Origin: Stratiolaelaps scimitus
Taxonomy: Eukaryota > Arthropoda > Arachnida > Mesostigmata > Laelapidae
DNA: 64,000 nt
Direction of reading: 5' to 3'
NCBI GenBank assembly: GCA_019614645.1
Contig: JABWDB010000001.1
Span: 15,975,501 to 16,039,500, forward strand
The notes under the pieces were generated by a model. It had not been told where the DNA came from. It ran no database searches and was given only the letters and a program-made list of their open reading frames with translations. Made by a program: the position numbers and the translations under genes. Shown here in pieces: positions 23,760-35,179 of this stretch (its first letter is position 1; each line of letters opens with the position of its first letter).

Positions 23760-26000
23760 ACTCGATCGGATACTGATAGGCAGTATTATACGAGCAACAA
23801 CCATAATGATAATAATTATTATTATATTTACTGTTATGAGAGAAACCACACTGGCCTCTAGATTTGCTGTCCTATTGTCCAGGGATGCTTACAACAGAAA
23901 TGACATCTAGATCGGCACGTTTGTTGTAGGATATGACTTGAAAACTTCAACGTAGTGCCTGTAGCTGACAGATGTGGTCTCAATAATGACGAACCACACC
24001 TGTAATTTCTATCTACTGACCACAACCGATTACATGCTGTGAAGACTAAACAGTTTCTAGCCATTGCTAAATGTGCTATCTTATAATAATGTTGGTATAG
24101 CTTTAATATAGATGAGTTTATATAATTCAGTTGGTTGTCCCAGCAAATTTTGCAGGTCGTGTGCATCTGACTCGACTGAATTTTTGCTTAACCGACTTAG
24201 GGAACATGAAAATAAATCGAAGTAGCAGGCTAAATTAAAGGAAACCCTAACGGTATTCTGTTGTTTATGGAGGTTCTCATTGCAAACAAAAAAGAACGTC
24301 GATACTGCCACTGAAGATTGTTGATTCCAGCTGTTGATATTTAAGCACGATTGTTGATATTTAAGCCTTTTGAGCACGATTGTTCACTGGCTGTAATTTT
24401 TCAATATGCCTAATTAAATATCATCAGCATGTATGTATACGTTCAAAATTCATCAAGGTAATGAAGGACACTGGCGGAAAATGGCAGTACGCCTCTTTCA
24501 GCTAGTTTATTCCTTCGGTCCAATCAGCAACGTAATTCTGTGAAAGTTTAGCAAAATAATACCTAACATGCGTTGATTTACAACACACATACAAAATTGG
24601 TAATCGTTAAAGGTCATTATCTGAACGAACATTGACGAATGTCTCTGCGCAGCTCCGGTGACCTTTACAGGCTACGTGCGCTTCGAAGTATCGCGGCAGT
24701 GTGGAAGACGACGGCTACAGCTCGCGCGATAGCATGAGCAATGGAGCATCAGAAAGAAGGAGATAGACAGAGCATCCACTACATCGGACGCCCAAGGGGT
24801 CGGCCATTGAACAGTTTCCGTATAATGGTACCGGTAGAGCGTCGTCCCTATGGACGTGCTATTCGGACGGTCCCCGTATAGCTTTACCAGCTCTGTACAG
24901 GCTTTGTGCTACCATAAGGGCGTCCGCCTCCCTTCTGTTGCCTTTGTCCTGGCGTTGGCCTGGCGTCTCGCGAGTCATTCGGGGAATTCGCTGTTAATTC
25001 GCCAAATTCCCGCGCCTCCATCCCTAACTCTGCTCCTCTTGCTAGCGCCAAGTTGACGGGTTTTGGCCACGAGGTTCCAGCAGGCAGCAGTGTACGAGCG
25101 TGAGGAAGCGCCCCCATAGGGCTGGTCGCAGAGATTCTTGCCGCAACACAGCGGTGGCGGCACAAGCAGTATTCCCCTATTGTCCTGACGTGCTGGCTGC
25201 CGTAGGCGGGAGACGCGTCTCCGACCACTTCGACTCGGGCCCCACGGCGATGTGTCCTGCCACGACTAAACCTGAGCACAATGACACTTGCACATTGTAA
25301 TTCACTCTCATGGCCTCGCTCTCATTCGACCCTCCCGAAGTTAACGGACATATTCCTTTGTAGAGCCTTACTATTTTCCAGTAGTTATACAGTTATTATA
25401 TTGAATATATGATAATACTTTGATCTCTCTAGTGGGTTTATTCGCACTCGTGATGTCGCTGAACAAATCACAGCAAAATCTGACGTTGGCACGTTACAAT
25501 TTCGACGGCGAGAATGGCTAGCACTAGGAGAATGAAGGTTGCTAGCGATCTAGGATACTTAGCACACGTAATATTCAGTTAACCGGGTGCACACTCATTT
25601 ACGGACCTTGAGAAAGATCCAAAGCGGGCATAAAGCGAAGATTGGACCGAAATCAAAGCTAGATCACTGGTAACTAACGTTTTGCCTATACATGTGTTAA
25701 ACTGTTCAGAGATATCTTTACGTGACTCCACTTTCAGAACAAGCAATATTCTTCACTAATATTCGACACTATACGTCTTATGTATGTAAATAAAACATGT
25801 CTTCCTATATTTAACGACGATACCAGCCAGATATCGCTATGTTGTCATGGATATATGCGTCAAAAGGTCCACTTCGTTTACACACTCTACCCTGTACAAA
25901 ATGCTACTGCGCAGTATCATATTCTACAATATTGTCGACCATTTTATATCTTGCTGGCCGTCAACTGCCTCTCCCACTGTTTGGTTGTGCCAAAATGTTG
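23760..26000. other. No gene recognised; AT-rich, with a GC-rich part at 24.6-25.3 kb
   Basis: A partial direct repeat, GTTGATATTTAAG, occurs twice near 24331 and 24352, each followed by a GCACGATTGTT copy. The minus-strand frames 23858-24166 and 24081-24377 overlap in different phases and show no domain. The GC-rich frame at 24884-25279 is Arg/Ala/Gly-rich and unsupported. Confidence 0.45.
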
Positions 26001-27120
26001 TTGCCACCGCCAAACATGATCTGAAGGAAAGCTAGATATGGCAAACGTGTAGTGAGGATAATGCGTTGTGATCCTCTTCCCGTTTTACCCGTGGACGTGC
26101 TGCCATAGGGGAACTGCTGCTCAGCAGACCAGGCCGAGGAGGAGGAGGAGGAGGCCGTACACCATCGCCGCCAGCACCGCCGATGCCGACGCAGCCGCCA
26201 AAGTGAAACCGAGTGCCTATCGCTTTCAGTCTTCGTAGGAGCATGCAAGTGTCCTTGGCATGGGATAAGGTTGAGAAGAGCTCAAGGCACCCGTCCGGCG
26301 CCGTTGTTCCGCCCCCTCGCATTGCCCCGCTTCGTTCGCTGTGTCCCCCAGTGAATACTCGAGGTATAGCCCGCAGCTCGACTACGGCTACGGCTCCCTT
26401 TCACCATCAGACTCTACGCCTGCTCCCTTGAGCGCGGTGTAACGCCGCAGCTCGAGGAGTCGAAGTGGCGGTAGTGGCTGCAGTAGCACTGACGGTGGCG
26501 CTGGCTATGGCCGTAGTAGTCGCAGTAGCATGGAGCCGTATGGAGGACGGTAGGCAGCTGCGGCAGGTCGCTGTCTCGCCCTGCCTTGGTGATGCCGTGC
26601 CAGGCCGCGCGGGCTATCTTGCCTAGGGATAATGAGCTGGTAACGCCTGCGGGTGCTGCTAACGACCGCCCGACCTAGTCCAGGCTGCCGGCAGCCTAGG
26701 CTACTGTCGGCCCCCTCAGCCTGCGTGCTTGCCAACGCTAGTCTACGCAAGCCGGACCGTCGCTTCAGTATCGCCCGTTCCGTTTTGTCACCCCGCCCGA
26801 ATGTATCATCGACACCGTTGCGTGCGAAGAATTTAGAGGTTATTGGGGGTATGGAAAAGAGAGAGAGAGAGAGAGAAGAGAAGATAGAGAAAAAATAGAG
26901 GATATGCAGAAACGGCGGCGGCGGCAGCGGCGGCGAATACGCGGGCCCGGGGGCTTGTGGACGGTTGGACATATTTACATAGAAGTCAGTTGGCTTAGTT
27001 TAGCGGAGGCAAGGCAGGAATGAAGATGAGGATGAGCCTAGTAAAACCTACGTTGTAAAGTCGCGCCGCACAGCGGACCGCTGGCACAGATGGTGATTAG
27101 GTAGTTGTATTAGCTGAACA
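26000..27120. other. GC-rich simple-repeat block, no gene recognised
   Basis: It contains GGA/GAG triplet runs, a GA run at 26858-26876 and CGG runs near 26910. The 155-codon minus-strand frame at 26505-26972 gets its length from these repeats (Pro- and Ser/Leu-rich tracts), so I do not call it a gene. Confidence 0.5.
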
Positions 27121-27170
27121 TCTGCTCTAGGACTAACTATAAGTTCGCGTTGTCAATTGAGCTAATTGTT

Positions 27171-27239
27171 GATCTTTTCATCGAGAATAAACTGATCTTT
27201 TCATCGAGAATAAACTGATCTTTTCATCGAGAATAAACT
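27171..27239. repeat. Tandem repeat, three identical 23-bp units
   Basis: The unit GATCTTTTCATCGAGAATAAACT is present three times in succession (27171-27193, 27194-27216, 27217-27239) with no differences. It stands at the border of a GC-rich block and AT-rich DNA. It is a short minisatellite; copy number probably varies between individuals. Confidence 0.95.
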
Positions 27240-27639
27240 GACGTTCAAATTAGTATTATATTATTACATACGTATTTCATAATGATGTAGTGTGTTTTCG
27301 GCGTGACACATCCGAGGCTGCGTGGAAACCCGTTATTGGTTTCGGTGTTATTTTAATTCCACGTGTTCAAGGCTAAAGGGTTGCTGGATAAACGGTTACG
27401 TGTTAAATGTTCTCGAAAAATATCTTGTTTTGTTTAATAATGCGAACGTCTTTCTAGTAGCCGAAATGTCACAGCTCACATACATCACACTGGTGCTATA
27501 TAACTGGCTAACGCTTGTTATGAGGTTGGTCTCAGTTGAAATGAAACGAATTTTCTAATCAATTTTAATTACGGGGTGTTTCAAATGAACCTATAGCAAA
27601 TATTGCAAGGGATGATTGAGCTTAGTGAAAGAAGCATTG

Positions 27640-27722
27640 TGTCTACCAGAATCATATGGCTTCAAAATGGAACTGCTCAAGTACTTCTCATTATAGCTGG
27701 AGACCTAGAAAGGTCTGCGTAA
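27640..27722 (+). pseudogene. Possible transposase remnant (very weak)
   Basis: A short plus-strand frame reads IIWLQNGTAQVLLIIAG, which loosely recalls the 'WFQQDGA.AH' block around the second catalytic aspartate of Tc1/mariner-type transposases, with that aspartate replaced. A GGGGTGTTTCAAATGAAC stretch 60 bp upstream looks like a transposon end. Too short to be sure. Confidence 0.15.
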
Positions 27723-28270
27723 CACAAAAAAATCCTGCCCTCTTGTTTACTGCTGCCCAAACTAATTATACCAGCAAAGTAATGAGATAAGGATTTATAT
27801 TAAGTTTGTCAATATGTATGTACCGACGCATGTTCTTAATGGCGGTTCCGTCTAACTATTCATTAGGACCGGTCAATTATTTTGTGATATAAATACCCAC
27901 TGAAATTGAATAATCATCCTGCCGGGCCGAGTGTGGTGTCTACACTGGCATTATATGAAAAGACAAATAAAAACGTTGACTGAATGGCCAATATACAAAT
28001 CATGGCTCTTATCCTCCAATTGGAGAATGTGGCTGCGAAGTTGCAGCCACAATGGAAGGCTCATAATGGACAGCAATAAGCAACTGTCTTGGTTTTTAAT
28101 TCTGTAGCGATCGTCTCTCCCCTATGCTAATCATTAATCAATGAACTCCATAGAACATGTGAATAGACGAAGGGGTGGGCTTTTGAAACTTCACATTGGT
28201 AAAAGTCGCGCACAAATTGGCGAACAATTCTCGTATACATTCCAATCGACACTCACCCCTTACAGTAAGC

Positions 28271-28298
<28 letters not shown>
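28271..28298. repeat. (TA)14 microsatellite
   Basis: Uninterrupted TA dinucleotides in AT-rich DNA. Confidence 0.92.
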
Positions 28299-28299
<1 letters not shown>

Positions 28300-28303
<4 letters not shown>

Positions 28304-29990
28304 CCGGGAACTTATTAGGCTAATAGCTAGATAGCTGTATCTAGCCTACGAGCCAATATCCTCGGGCATAACGAGGTCGAACGAAGCTGCGCTGAAGTGG
28401 GCCTCTTCACGACTTCACTGTAGTTGAAAAGGTAATAGTTTGAAAGTTGATTCGAACTCGATGGAAGTGAGGAGCACTGCTCGGGAAGGTACGAATTGAG
28501 GAAATACAGAAAGGCAATCGAAACTCCCGTGTGAGTAGAGCGTTCGACGTAGCCGTCATTTTTCGAATAAACACTTCCGGGGCGTATCTGATTGCCCGCT
28601 GATGATGAAGGTCATGTAATTATTATTTTTTTAAATATATAATTATTTATAATAATAATATTAATAAATAAGTCATTTAAGTGCAATTATTATCATAATA
28701 TTTATTTCTATTTTATTGCTATAAGAACTACACTGCGATAGGAAATAAATCTACACCTTGGTAGGGACAGAGGTTAGAAAATTTGCTCCAGGGCGCTGTT
28801 CAGAAATAATACAATATAATCGTAGAGTTTTCAACCAATGATTCTTATTATAAAACCTTTCTACCTGGAAATACCATACTTGAAATTCAAGTATGGTTTC
28901 ATTTTAATGTCGCATTCCTCTAATTCTTTATCCGGCAATACTTAGACATCGTCAGATTCAAATCAAAATCAATTTTCTTGTCCTATCACTGGTTCGGGGC
29001 ATAGTTTTGTTACCTGTGATTTTCCAAGTGACTTGTCCGTATTATCACTCTATAGGTCTCTATATCGCTCAAAGAAGGTCGTGATGAACGACGTGATCTA
29101 TTTTAAGTAGACCAGATAGTCTACTTAAGCAAATCTGACTGACACAGATCATCTGTTTCTCGTTGAAACCAGTAAACGTTTTTGTCAAATCGCCTTTTTC
29201 CTTACGTACTTTATTTCGGATACCTTCGCATCAGATCATAGCGTTCGTAGCACAAGCGTCGTTATGGTGGAATGCGAGGCAAAAGCATTCCATCGCTAAG
29301 GGCGTGTGGTCGATTTTCGAGCTATTTTTTTCGTTTCGCGGTACATTTCATTGGCCAACTGTGATAAAAGTTGTCCACGTGGACGCCCCTCCTCTCAAAC
29401 ACCGACGAGCAGTGACAACCCAGCGGAAACGCTGGGCTGTCCCATATATATATATATGGGAATTCAATCGACTTTCCGTTTGGCCGCTAACGTATCAGGC
29501 TATGCATCCACTGTTGCAAAATGCTTCAAATGTTATTCTATCCTGTTCTGTTAGCACCCGGGCGTGTGCTTAGTAGAGAGCTCAATCACATAGGGTGATT
29601 CAACATATATTTTCATGGAATATTGTCATTACTGATATGTATTATGTTGTTTTTTTTATTCTCGAAGTGATGTACAGTATCCGTATCAAAATTTTTCCAC
29701 CCCTAAATAGGCAAGGTAAATAAACATTTTCTCTCTTTCTTTGATGGCATATATTTCTCAATGTGAGCAATAGTCTCTCTTAATTAGTGATCATATTCTC
29801 ATCATTGGTACGAAACTGATCGATGATATCGATAATAACAATAGTAGAATCAACATACTCATCGCACAGTAAATGGCGATTTACCCTAAAAATGCAAAAA
29901 ATAAATCAATAATTGGGTGGCATGACTCCATTACTCTATCCACAAGCAATTGTAGATGACCCACCACAAATAGCTGAATAGTTTATTTGC
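28300..29990. other. AT-rich intergenic or intronic DNA with small hairpins
   Basis: No coding frame is supported. It holds an inverted repeat at 28873-28897 (12-bp arms, 1-nt centre) and the hairpin pair at 29419-29460 described separately. The 136-codon plus-strand frame at 29163-29573 overlaps the palindrome and has no domain. Confidence 0.5.
29419..29460. repeat. GAAA-tetraloop hairpin followed by a 20-bp palindrome
   Basis: CCCAGCG (29419-29425) pairs perfectly with CGCTGGG (29430-29436) around a GAAA tetraloop. Four bases later, 29441-29460 is a perfect 20-bp palindrome with CCC/GGG ends and an AT core. No catalytic or tRNA consensus surrounds them. Confidence 0.85.
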
Positions 29991-29999
29991 ATTCAACAA

Positions 30000-31180
30000 A
30001 CTTTGCATTTACCAGAGGTAGAAGAGAGTCGCAGGGAGATTGGCACGGGAAGGCGTACGACGAGCTATAATAGAGGGCAGTTATCGGTGCCAGACAGGGG
30101 GCGTTCCCATCTTGTTCCGCTATACTCGTTTTAGCTGGTTGGCAACTACTCCTCCTCTTGAACACACTATACAACACAGCCAGCACATGCACTGCCACCC
30201 AGCCTGCACCAGAACATGTGCTGGCTGCCGCCGCCGCCACTGCCGCCAGCAATGGTGTCGCAATGGTAGTCTAATAGCAGTGTAGGTGTGTAGCCCAAAC
30301 AGCAGCAGCAGCAGTAGCAGGGATAGGTATAGAGCATGGTCTCTGTACCCGACGTGTGTGCGCCGAGCTCGATCGGAGTCTGAGTCTCAATCCGAATCGG
30401 CTGTGTCCGCTGGGGCTGCACTTGGCAAGGCAACACGCATGCACTACAGTAGCGTCGGTAGCAGCAGAAACAGTCGTACCAACAGTGGTAGCAGCAGAAG
30501 CAGCAGCAGCAAGCAATAAACCCGCTGATAACAACAACGCCAACAACCGAACGAAACACACACACACCCACCCTGCCGGCGTAGCACAGCATCCACTGGC
30601 TGCGTTCTGTCGGTCGGTGGACCATTCCCCTAGTCTAACCGATCCTATACCGCTTTCCTAGTAGCACCTTGCTATCTAGATGGTGTTATCTATAGAAGAA
30701 CTGCTGCTGCTGTTGGCAAAGCAGCGGTCGCACCACTGGGTCGCATGTCTCGTCTGGCCGTTTCGATTGCCAGGAACAGCAATGGCAGTAGCGGATAGTC
30801 AGTTCAGTCGGTTGGCTTTCGCAGCCGCCGATGCGACCCATATCCGGTGTGGAGTGGAGCTGATATTTAAGAACTACTACGTGCGTCTTGTCAACGAGGT
30901 TAGGTATAATTAGCTGTATATCTAACCGGAACAGACTTTAACTGTTGTAGTGTGGCCACCCTCTGGGACTACAGGGTCGGTTTACTGGAGAGTAGTTATG
31001 CATCATCGAGGAGAGGACTGATCAATCACAGTTGCAACTGAATATCAAAGCTAGTTCATACTGGGTACTATTAACTCTGAGCTGTAATATCCCCAGTAGT
31101 TCGTCTAGATTGCGATGAATCAAATAGCCCTCTCTAACAAATTAAACAAGAAGCAAAGATTTTGGTACAATTGGGGGCAG
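30000..31180. other. GC-rich CAG/CTG-repeat block, no gene recognised
   Basis: Imperfect CAG/GCC runs occur at about 30225-30320 and 30470-30517. They create open frames in several phases on both strands (Ser- or Cys/Ala-rich), which is the usual artefact of triplet repeats. No promoter or splice structure was identified. Confidence 0.5.
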
Positions 31181-31189
31181 GTAGGTGCC

Positions 31190-31372
31190 CAGTGGCGTGT
31201 TGAATTCGTGTGCGCCTTGCAATCGGAGGAAGGAGACATGTAGGTGCACGGGCTCGATCCCCACCGTTGCACATTTGCATTAAAAGGAGTGCGTCTTATG
31301 AAGCAATGCCGAAAGCAGTACCGTGTACGTTAAATGTTGGCTATGAGTATCCTCGCAAGATTTACTTTTTAG
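31190..31372 (+). repeat. tRNA-derived SINE, copy 1
   Basis: The tRNA-related head has a box-A-like AGTGGCGTGTTGAATTCG and box B GGCTCGATCC (31251-31260). It is followed by a body beginning CCACCGTTGCACATTTGCAT, continuing through GAAAGCAGTACCGTG and ending in GATTTACTTTTTAG. The same head, body and tail order is present at 36680-36858 and 46405-46566 in the same orientation, with scattered substitutions and small indels. Spacing of boxes A and B fits a tRNA-Ser/Leu-like source with a long variable arm (inference). SINEs are transcribed by pol III and moved by a partner LINE. Confidence 0.85.
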
Positions 31373-31389
31373 ATGTCTGCAGCTAATAT

Positions 31390-31423
31390 TTTTTTCAATT
31401 TATTCTTCAATAAATTGAAAAAA
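31390..31423. repeat. Perfect 15-bp hairpin with a CTTC loop
   Basis: Positions 31390-31404 are the exact reverse complement of 31409-31423, with loop CTTC. It lies between SINE copy 1 and the 3' side of the mariner remnant. It could be a decayed element end. Confidence 0.85.
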
Positions 31424-31457
31424 TCTTCTTTCAATCTATTGCTTCACCTTACCGGAG

Positions 31458-32129
31458 TCACTGTTTTGCTTGGTCCTTCTCAGTAGGTCTATGCAGGCTA
31501 ACCCTTGGCTCGTCTATCGGCACGGTGTAATCTAAGCGACTGGTTTGTTGCGTATAAGTCTTCAAATTAGATGTCGAACACTCCACACGCATTGTCACCT
31601 GGCCAGCACTCAGTGTATGGAGAACGCATTTTGCATTAATTTTCTTCATCTTCAGTATATTGGTGATAATTCTATGCCACGTCATCTGAGGAATCCCAGT
31701 TTCAGCCGAGAAAGAATCCATGGACCAAGCTCTTTTGCTCAAAAGCTGCCTTGATTCTGTCAATCCGTTCGTCCCTTGCCCCCCTCGATGGTCATCGGTG
31801 TCCCAATTTCCACTGTTAAATCGCTCGTAACAACGTTGCACCGTTCGCTGGCATAAGGCAGACCTGCCGTACGCGTTCACTAGTTGTCGATGGATCTCAG
31901 CTGAAGGGTGTCCTTGGAGACTCAAAACATGATGATTTCCTGTTGATTTTTGGGGGAATTTGCGCTTTTTGCTGCAGTGTCCGTCTTTCTGATCGTATCG
32001 AAACCACTCAGTGTTCGAAAGGAAGCCACGTTCCTGCCGCGCGCGCACTCCAAGTATCAATACATCGTGTCGCGTAGTTCGGACTGTGCGCCATTCGAAA
32101 GGCGGGACAATTCAAATGACATTCCCTAA
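31458..32129 (-). pseudogene. Mariner-family DNA transposon remnant: N-terminal transposase and one terminal repeat
   Basis: A 200-codon minus-strand frame (31458-32060) shows the paired DNA-binding region of mariner transposase. An HTH lies around residues 51-85 (HPSAEIHRQLVNAYG, QRTVQRCYERFNSG). A second HTH region is at residues 115-150, followed by the 'KKINAKCVLHTL' block. The frame reaches the neighbourhood of the first catalytic Asp (PIDEPRVSLH, residues 181-190, where families usually read TGDEtW) and then stops, so the DD34D catalytic core is missing. Upstream, 32101-32129 read on the minus strand as TTAGGGAATGTC..., next to TA, and looks like the 5' terminal inverted repeat. No partner repeat was found at the other end. 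Full-length proteins are about 345 residues. This copy cannot transpose. Confidence 0.85.
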
Positions 32130-32430
32130 TATATATGTATACAAATAGCAAGGCTTGAAGAAAGTCACAGCTTGGAAAATTGTACGGTACTAAGATATCT
32201 GCCAGGTCGCTGGTAAATTTTTTCTTTCCCTACAATAAAAAAATAGACGTCTGACACTACTTTTTATTCATTTCTATCCACAGAAAACCCTCGGTCTACT
32301 TAAAGCGCCGATAAATCGATCTGATTGAGCAATTCACTCCCAACATAATCTGCTAGTTATTAGAAAAATGTTCATGTGGGAAATTGTTGAGAGTCTGTTA
32401 ATGAACAACATGCAAATTCACCTTCAGTAA
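32130..32430. other. AT-rich flank of the mariner remnant, nothing seen
   Basis: No frame, repeat or motif was found apart from a short AT run next to the presumed TA insertion site. Confidence 0.5.
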
Positions 32431-32435
32431 AGTAA

Positions 32436-34397
32436 TTGAGCTCACTACCTAGTGATGAAAGACATTTCTGGTTGTGGCCATTTCGTTGGCGGCTGGCCTG
32501 TAGCAGCATATCAAATAGGGCTGTAGCTGTTTCCACCATGGGTGCTCCGCATATTTTCACACGCTATGGTCGTCGTCGTTGTGCAGACTATTATTGCAGC
32601 GAGCTGAGCGTTGATAGGAGAAAGAAAAACCGTTACAGCTACGCCGGCTTAACCACCATTACATTTGGCGCCTGGCAATTTAACGTCTATGCAAATTTGA
32701 TACGTCACCATTCGATGGGTAATTCTATTCAAATTTCAAACATCCTCCACCGCCACCGTCGCCACCACCATCACCACAGCTCGACCCTCCAGCGAGACCT
32801 CAAATTGGCTGGCCGGTCCCGGTTCTATCCTGGCCTCCGCTGTTCCCTCCTTCCCCAACGCCAGTTCGGCGTTTCCGAATGAGGCGAGTGTCTTCCTTCT
32901 TATTCCCAGTAGCGCGGTTAGACCCGCCGCGGGCAGGCAAAGTCTTCGGCTTGCAGGAGTTCGGCTGGGTGCCGGGGAGCTAGTCAGCCGGGGAGCCTTT
33001 ACTCATCAAGCCAGCTCATTGGGCTTGTTAGTGGCATAGCTCAAACAACCTTGGTTCGCGCTCCTTGCTGCTTGTCTCGCTCGCTCTATTCGTTTGGATA
33101 GGCGACGCGGTACGAGACGAAAGGAAAGCGCAGATCCACGCGCCGCGGGAGGGCCTCGTGCTGCTTCTCCTACAGCCGCCGCCGCCGCCGCCGCCGCCGC
33201 ATTTGCCGGCGCAGGGCAGCAAGGCAGAGAAACGTCAGCAGGGGCAAAACGAAGGAACAACGAAAGGGAATAGGAGTGGGTAGGATTCGACGACGAGAGA
33301 ATCGGCTAGCATAGTGTGGTACGATGGATAAATCTGCGAATCCCCCTTGAGCAGCATCGCTCACCACTCGTCATGTGGCCCATGTGGGTATGGTTGAAGC
33401 AGTTGCTATGGCTGTGCCGACCATCTCTATCTGGCCCTGTGGCACCACGAGCCACTCGCAGGTCAGCCAGCCAGCTGGTTAGCTAGCTAGGCAGAGGCCG
33501 CAAGAACAGTCGAGAACTGCTCTGCTATAGGTGAGGTACGGCACGAGGCAAGGCAGGGGGCATAGGGCGCCCTGTTGGTGGGTGAGTACGGCGACCGAAG
33601 GAGGTGTTTGTCGGTGAGAGAACCAGCGGAAGAAGCAATGGCTCCAACCGACGCTGGCAGGCGTGGCGTCGACGGTCTCTGTTCGATTGATCAGGCAGAG
33701 CAACGACGAATCGGGCTCCTCCTGCAGTCGAAGAAAAAGCACACGGAAACTAGACAAAACGAGACTTGCGAGGCTCGAGATGAGGCTGGTGACTAGACGA
33801 AGGAGCGGCGAGAAGATCGGAAGACGAAGGGAGAACAGGGATAGAGCATATAAGGGGAGAGAATGCGGTAGTCAGATATAAAGAAGAGCGTAAGAGCGAG
33901 CGAGGGGGGTCCAGAGGGGGCTCTGAGAGATGGGAAACAAGAAGAGCAAAACCTCTGGAGGACGGAAGCCAGTATGCGGCAAGATCACGCAGACTTCGGG
34001 AGCCCGCGCCAATACCGCAGAATCGGCTCTGCAGCCTAACGTGCGGACGTGGCGGAATCGGCAGATCTGGCTAAAGGCAGAAAGGACGGAGCGGAAAGCG
34101 AAGGGAACCGAATGAACGCATAACCACGAAGAGAATTGCAGATCGTCTTCTTCGGCAATGAATGCCAGTGCTACTTCGCACTCACCTCTCATCGTTTCCA
34201 CCCTGTCCTATTTCGTTCTTCTTTACCCTGGTCTCGCCAGATGGCGGGTCTGCCTGCCGCGCGTTATGTTCTACCTAATCTAGCAACAGACAGCGACAAA
34301 GAAAACGAAGAGGGGCTGTCCGTATAGGACCTTTTCCGTCGAGGAAATGTAAGGAAAACCCTGTGTTTCCCACCTGAGCAAACACACATCCGCGGAC

Positions 34398-34400
<3 letters not shown>
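32436..34400. other. GC-rich block with triplet repeats, no gene established
   Basis: It contains CAC/CCA runs near 32755, (GCC) runs at 33175-33200, and overlapping frames on both strands. The 148-codon plus-strand frame at 32436-32882 includes a His-rich tract encoded by the CAC run and no domain. Confidence 0.45.
33175..33200. repeat. (GCC)n microsatellite
   Basis: About eight to nine uninterrupted GCC triplets; one strand reads Ala or Gly runs, the other Pro runs, in overlapping open frames. Confidence 0.92.

Positions 34401-34402
<2 letters not shown>

Positions 34403-34432
<30 letters not shown>
34403..34432. repeat. (CT)15 microsatellite
   Basis: Uninterrupted CT dinucleotides at the end of a GC-rich block. 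Confidence 0.92.
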
Positions 34433-34438
<6 letters not shown>

Positions 34439-34778
34439 CCAGATTCTCCCAAGAGAATGAAAATATGCTAGCAGCTAATAAGTTGGATTACGGATTTCTG
34501 TTTATGTATATGTACATATTTGTATCGTTCCGTTAGGTTGGCAATTTCATTCCATTGAGGCAGACAATATACGGAATGTATGAATGTCAGTGTGGTATTC
34601 TTTCAACTCTACTTTGCATTGAGTCCAATTCGAGTTACGATTTCGTGGTTCGTAACCTCCAAGGTGGTATCTGTTTGCTTGTAACGATGGCGCAGTTTTC
34701 TATTAATTGACTAATAATCAAGATGTTGTTTACATTGGATGCCAATGTGTAGGACGCAGCTAGAATTCTGATAGAACC

Positions 34779-34891
34779 TTTTTTTAGACACATATGATTT
34801 TGATGGAGATAAGTACGAGCAGTTCGCATTTGCAATGCAAATGCAAGCTGCTCGTACTTATCTCCATCAAAATCATATGTGTCTAAAGAAA
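34779..34891. repeat. Near-perfect 113-bp palindrome (foldback)
   Basis: Positions 34786-34822 are the exact reverse complement of 34848-34884 (37-bp arms). Pairing continues outwards through the flanking T/A-rich bases with one mismatch, and inwards through most of a TGCAAATGC-containing centre with a few mismatches. The axis is near 34835. Both strands therefore encode the same peptide (TYLHQNHMCLKK) in opposing frames, which explains the two mirrored open frames here. Origin could be a foldback or MITE-type element, a recent inverted duplication, or an assembly artefact. Confidence 0.93.
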
Positions 34892-35179
34892 GGTGGGGCC
34901 TCTCCATGGGCGAGGACAATTTTCTTATTCAATTCTCAAATGTCAAAACTTCATGCCCGTGCAAGTGCATGTTGCTTGCGTGCATCGGGATGGTATAGGG
35001 GTACCATAAGCACACGTGGAAGTGGAGTTGTCACCGGTTTCAACTCCACAGAGCACATTTGAAACCTTGTCAACCGAGTTGATATTTTCATGATCATTAC
35101 AATTGATTAAAGACCCTATAATCAATAAATATTTCCGAGCTCCTGCTAGTTAGCCCCTTGGGTCTAACTAGAACGAACC

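Noticed and set aside
26505..26972. 155-codon minus-strand frame with Pro-rich start
   Set aside because: Low-complexity translation of CGG and GA runs, without domain or conserved start context.
29395..29440. Possible hammerhead ribozyme core (CCGACGAG ... GGAAAC ... CTGTC)
   Set aside because: The conserved CUGANGA box has C for U and no stem II can be drawn between it and GAAAC. The GAAA is instead the loop of a simple hairpin.
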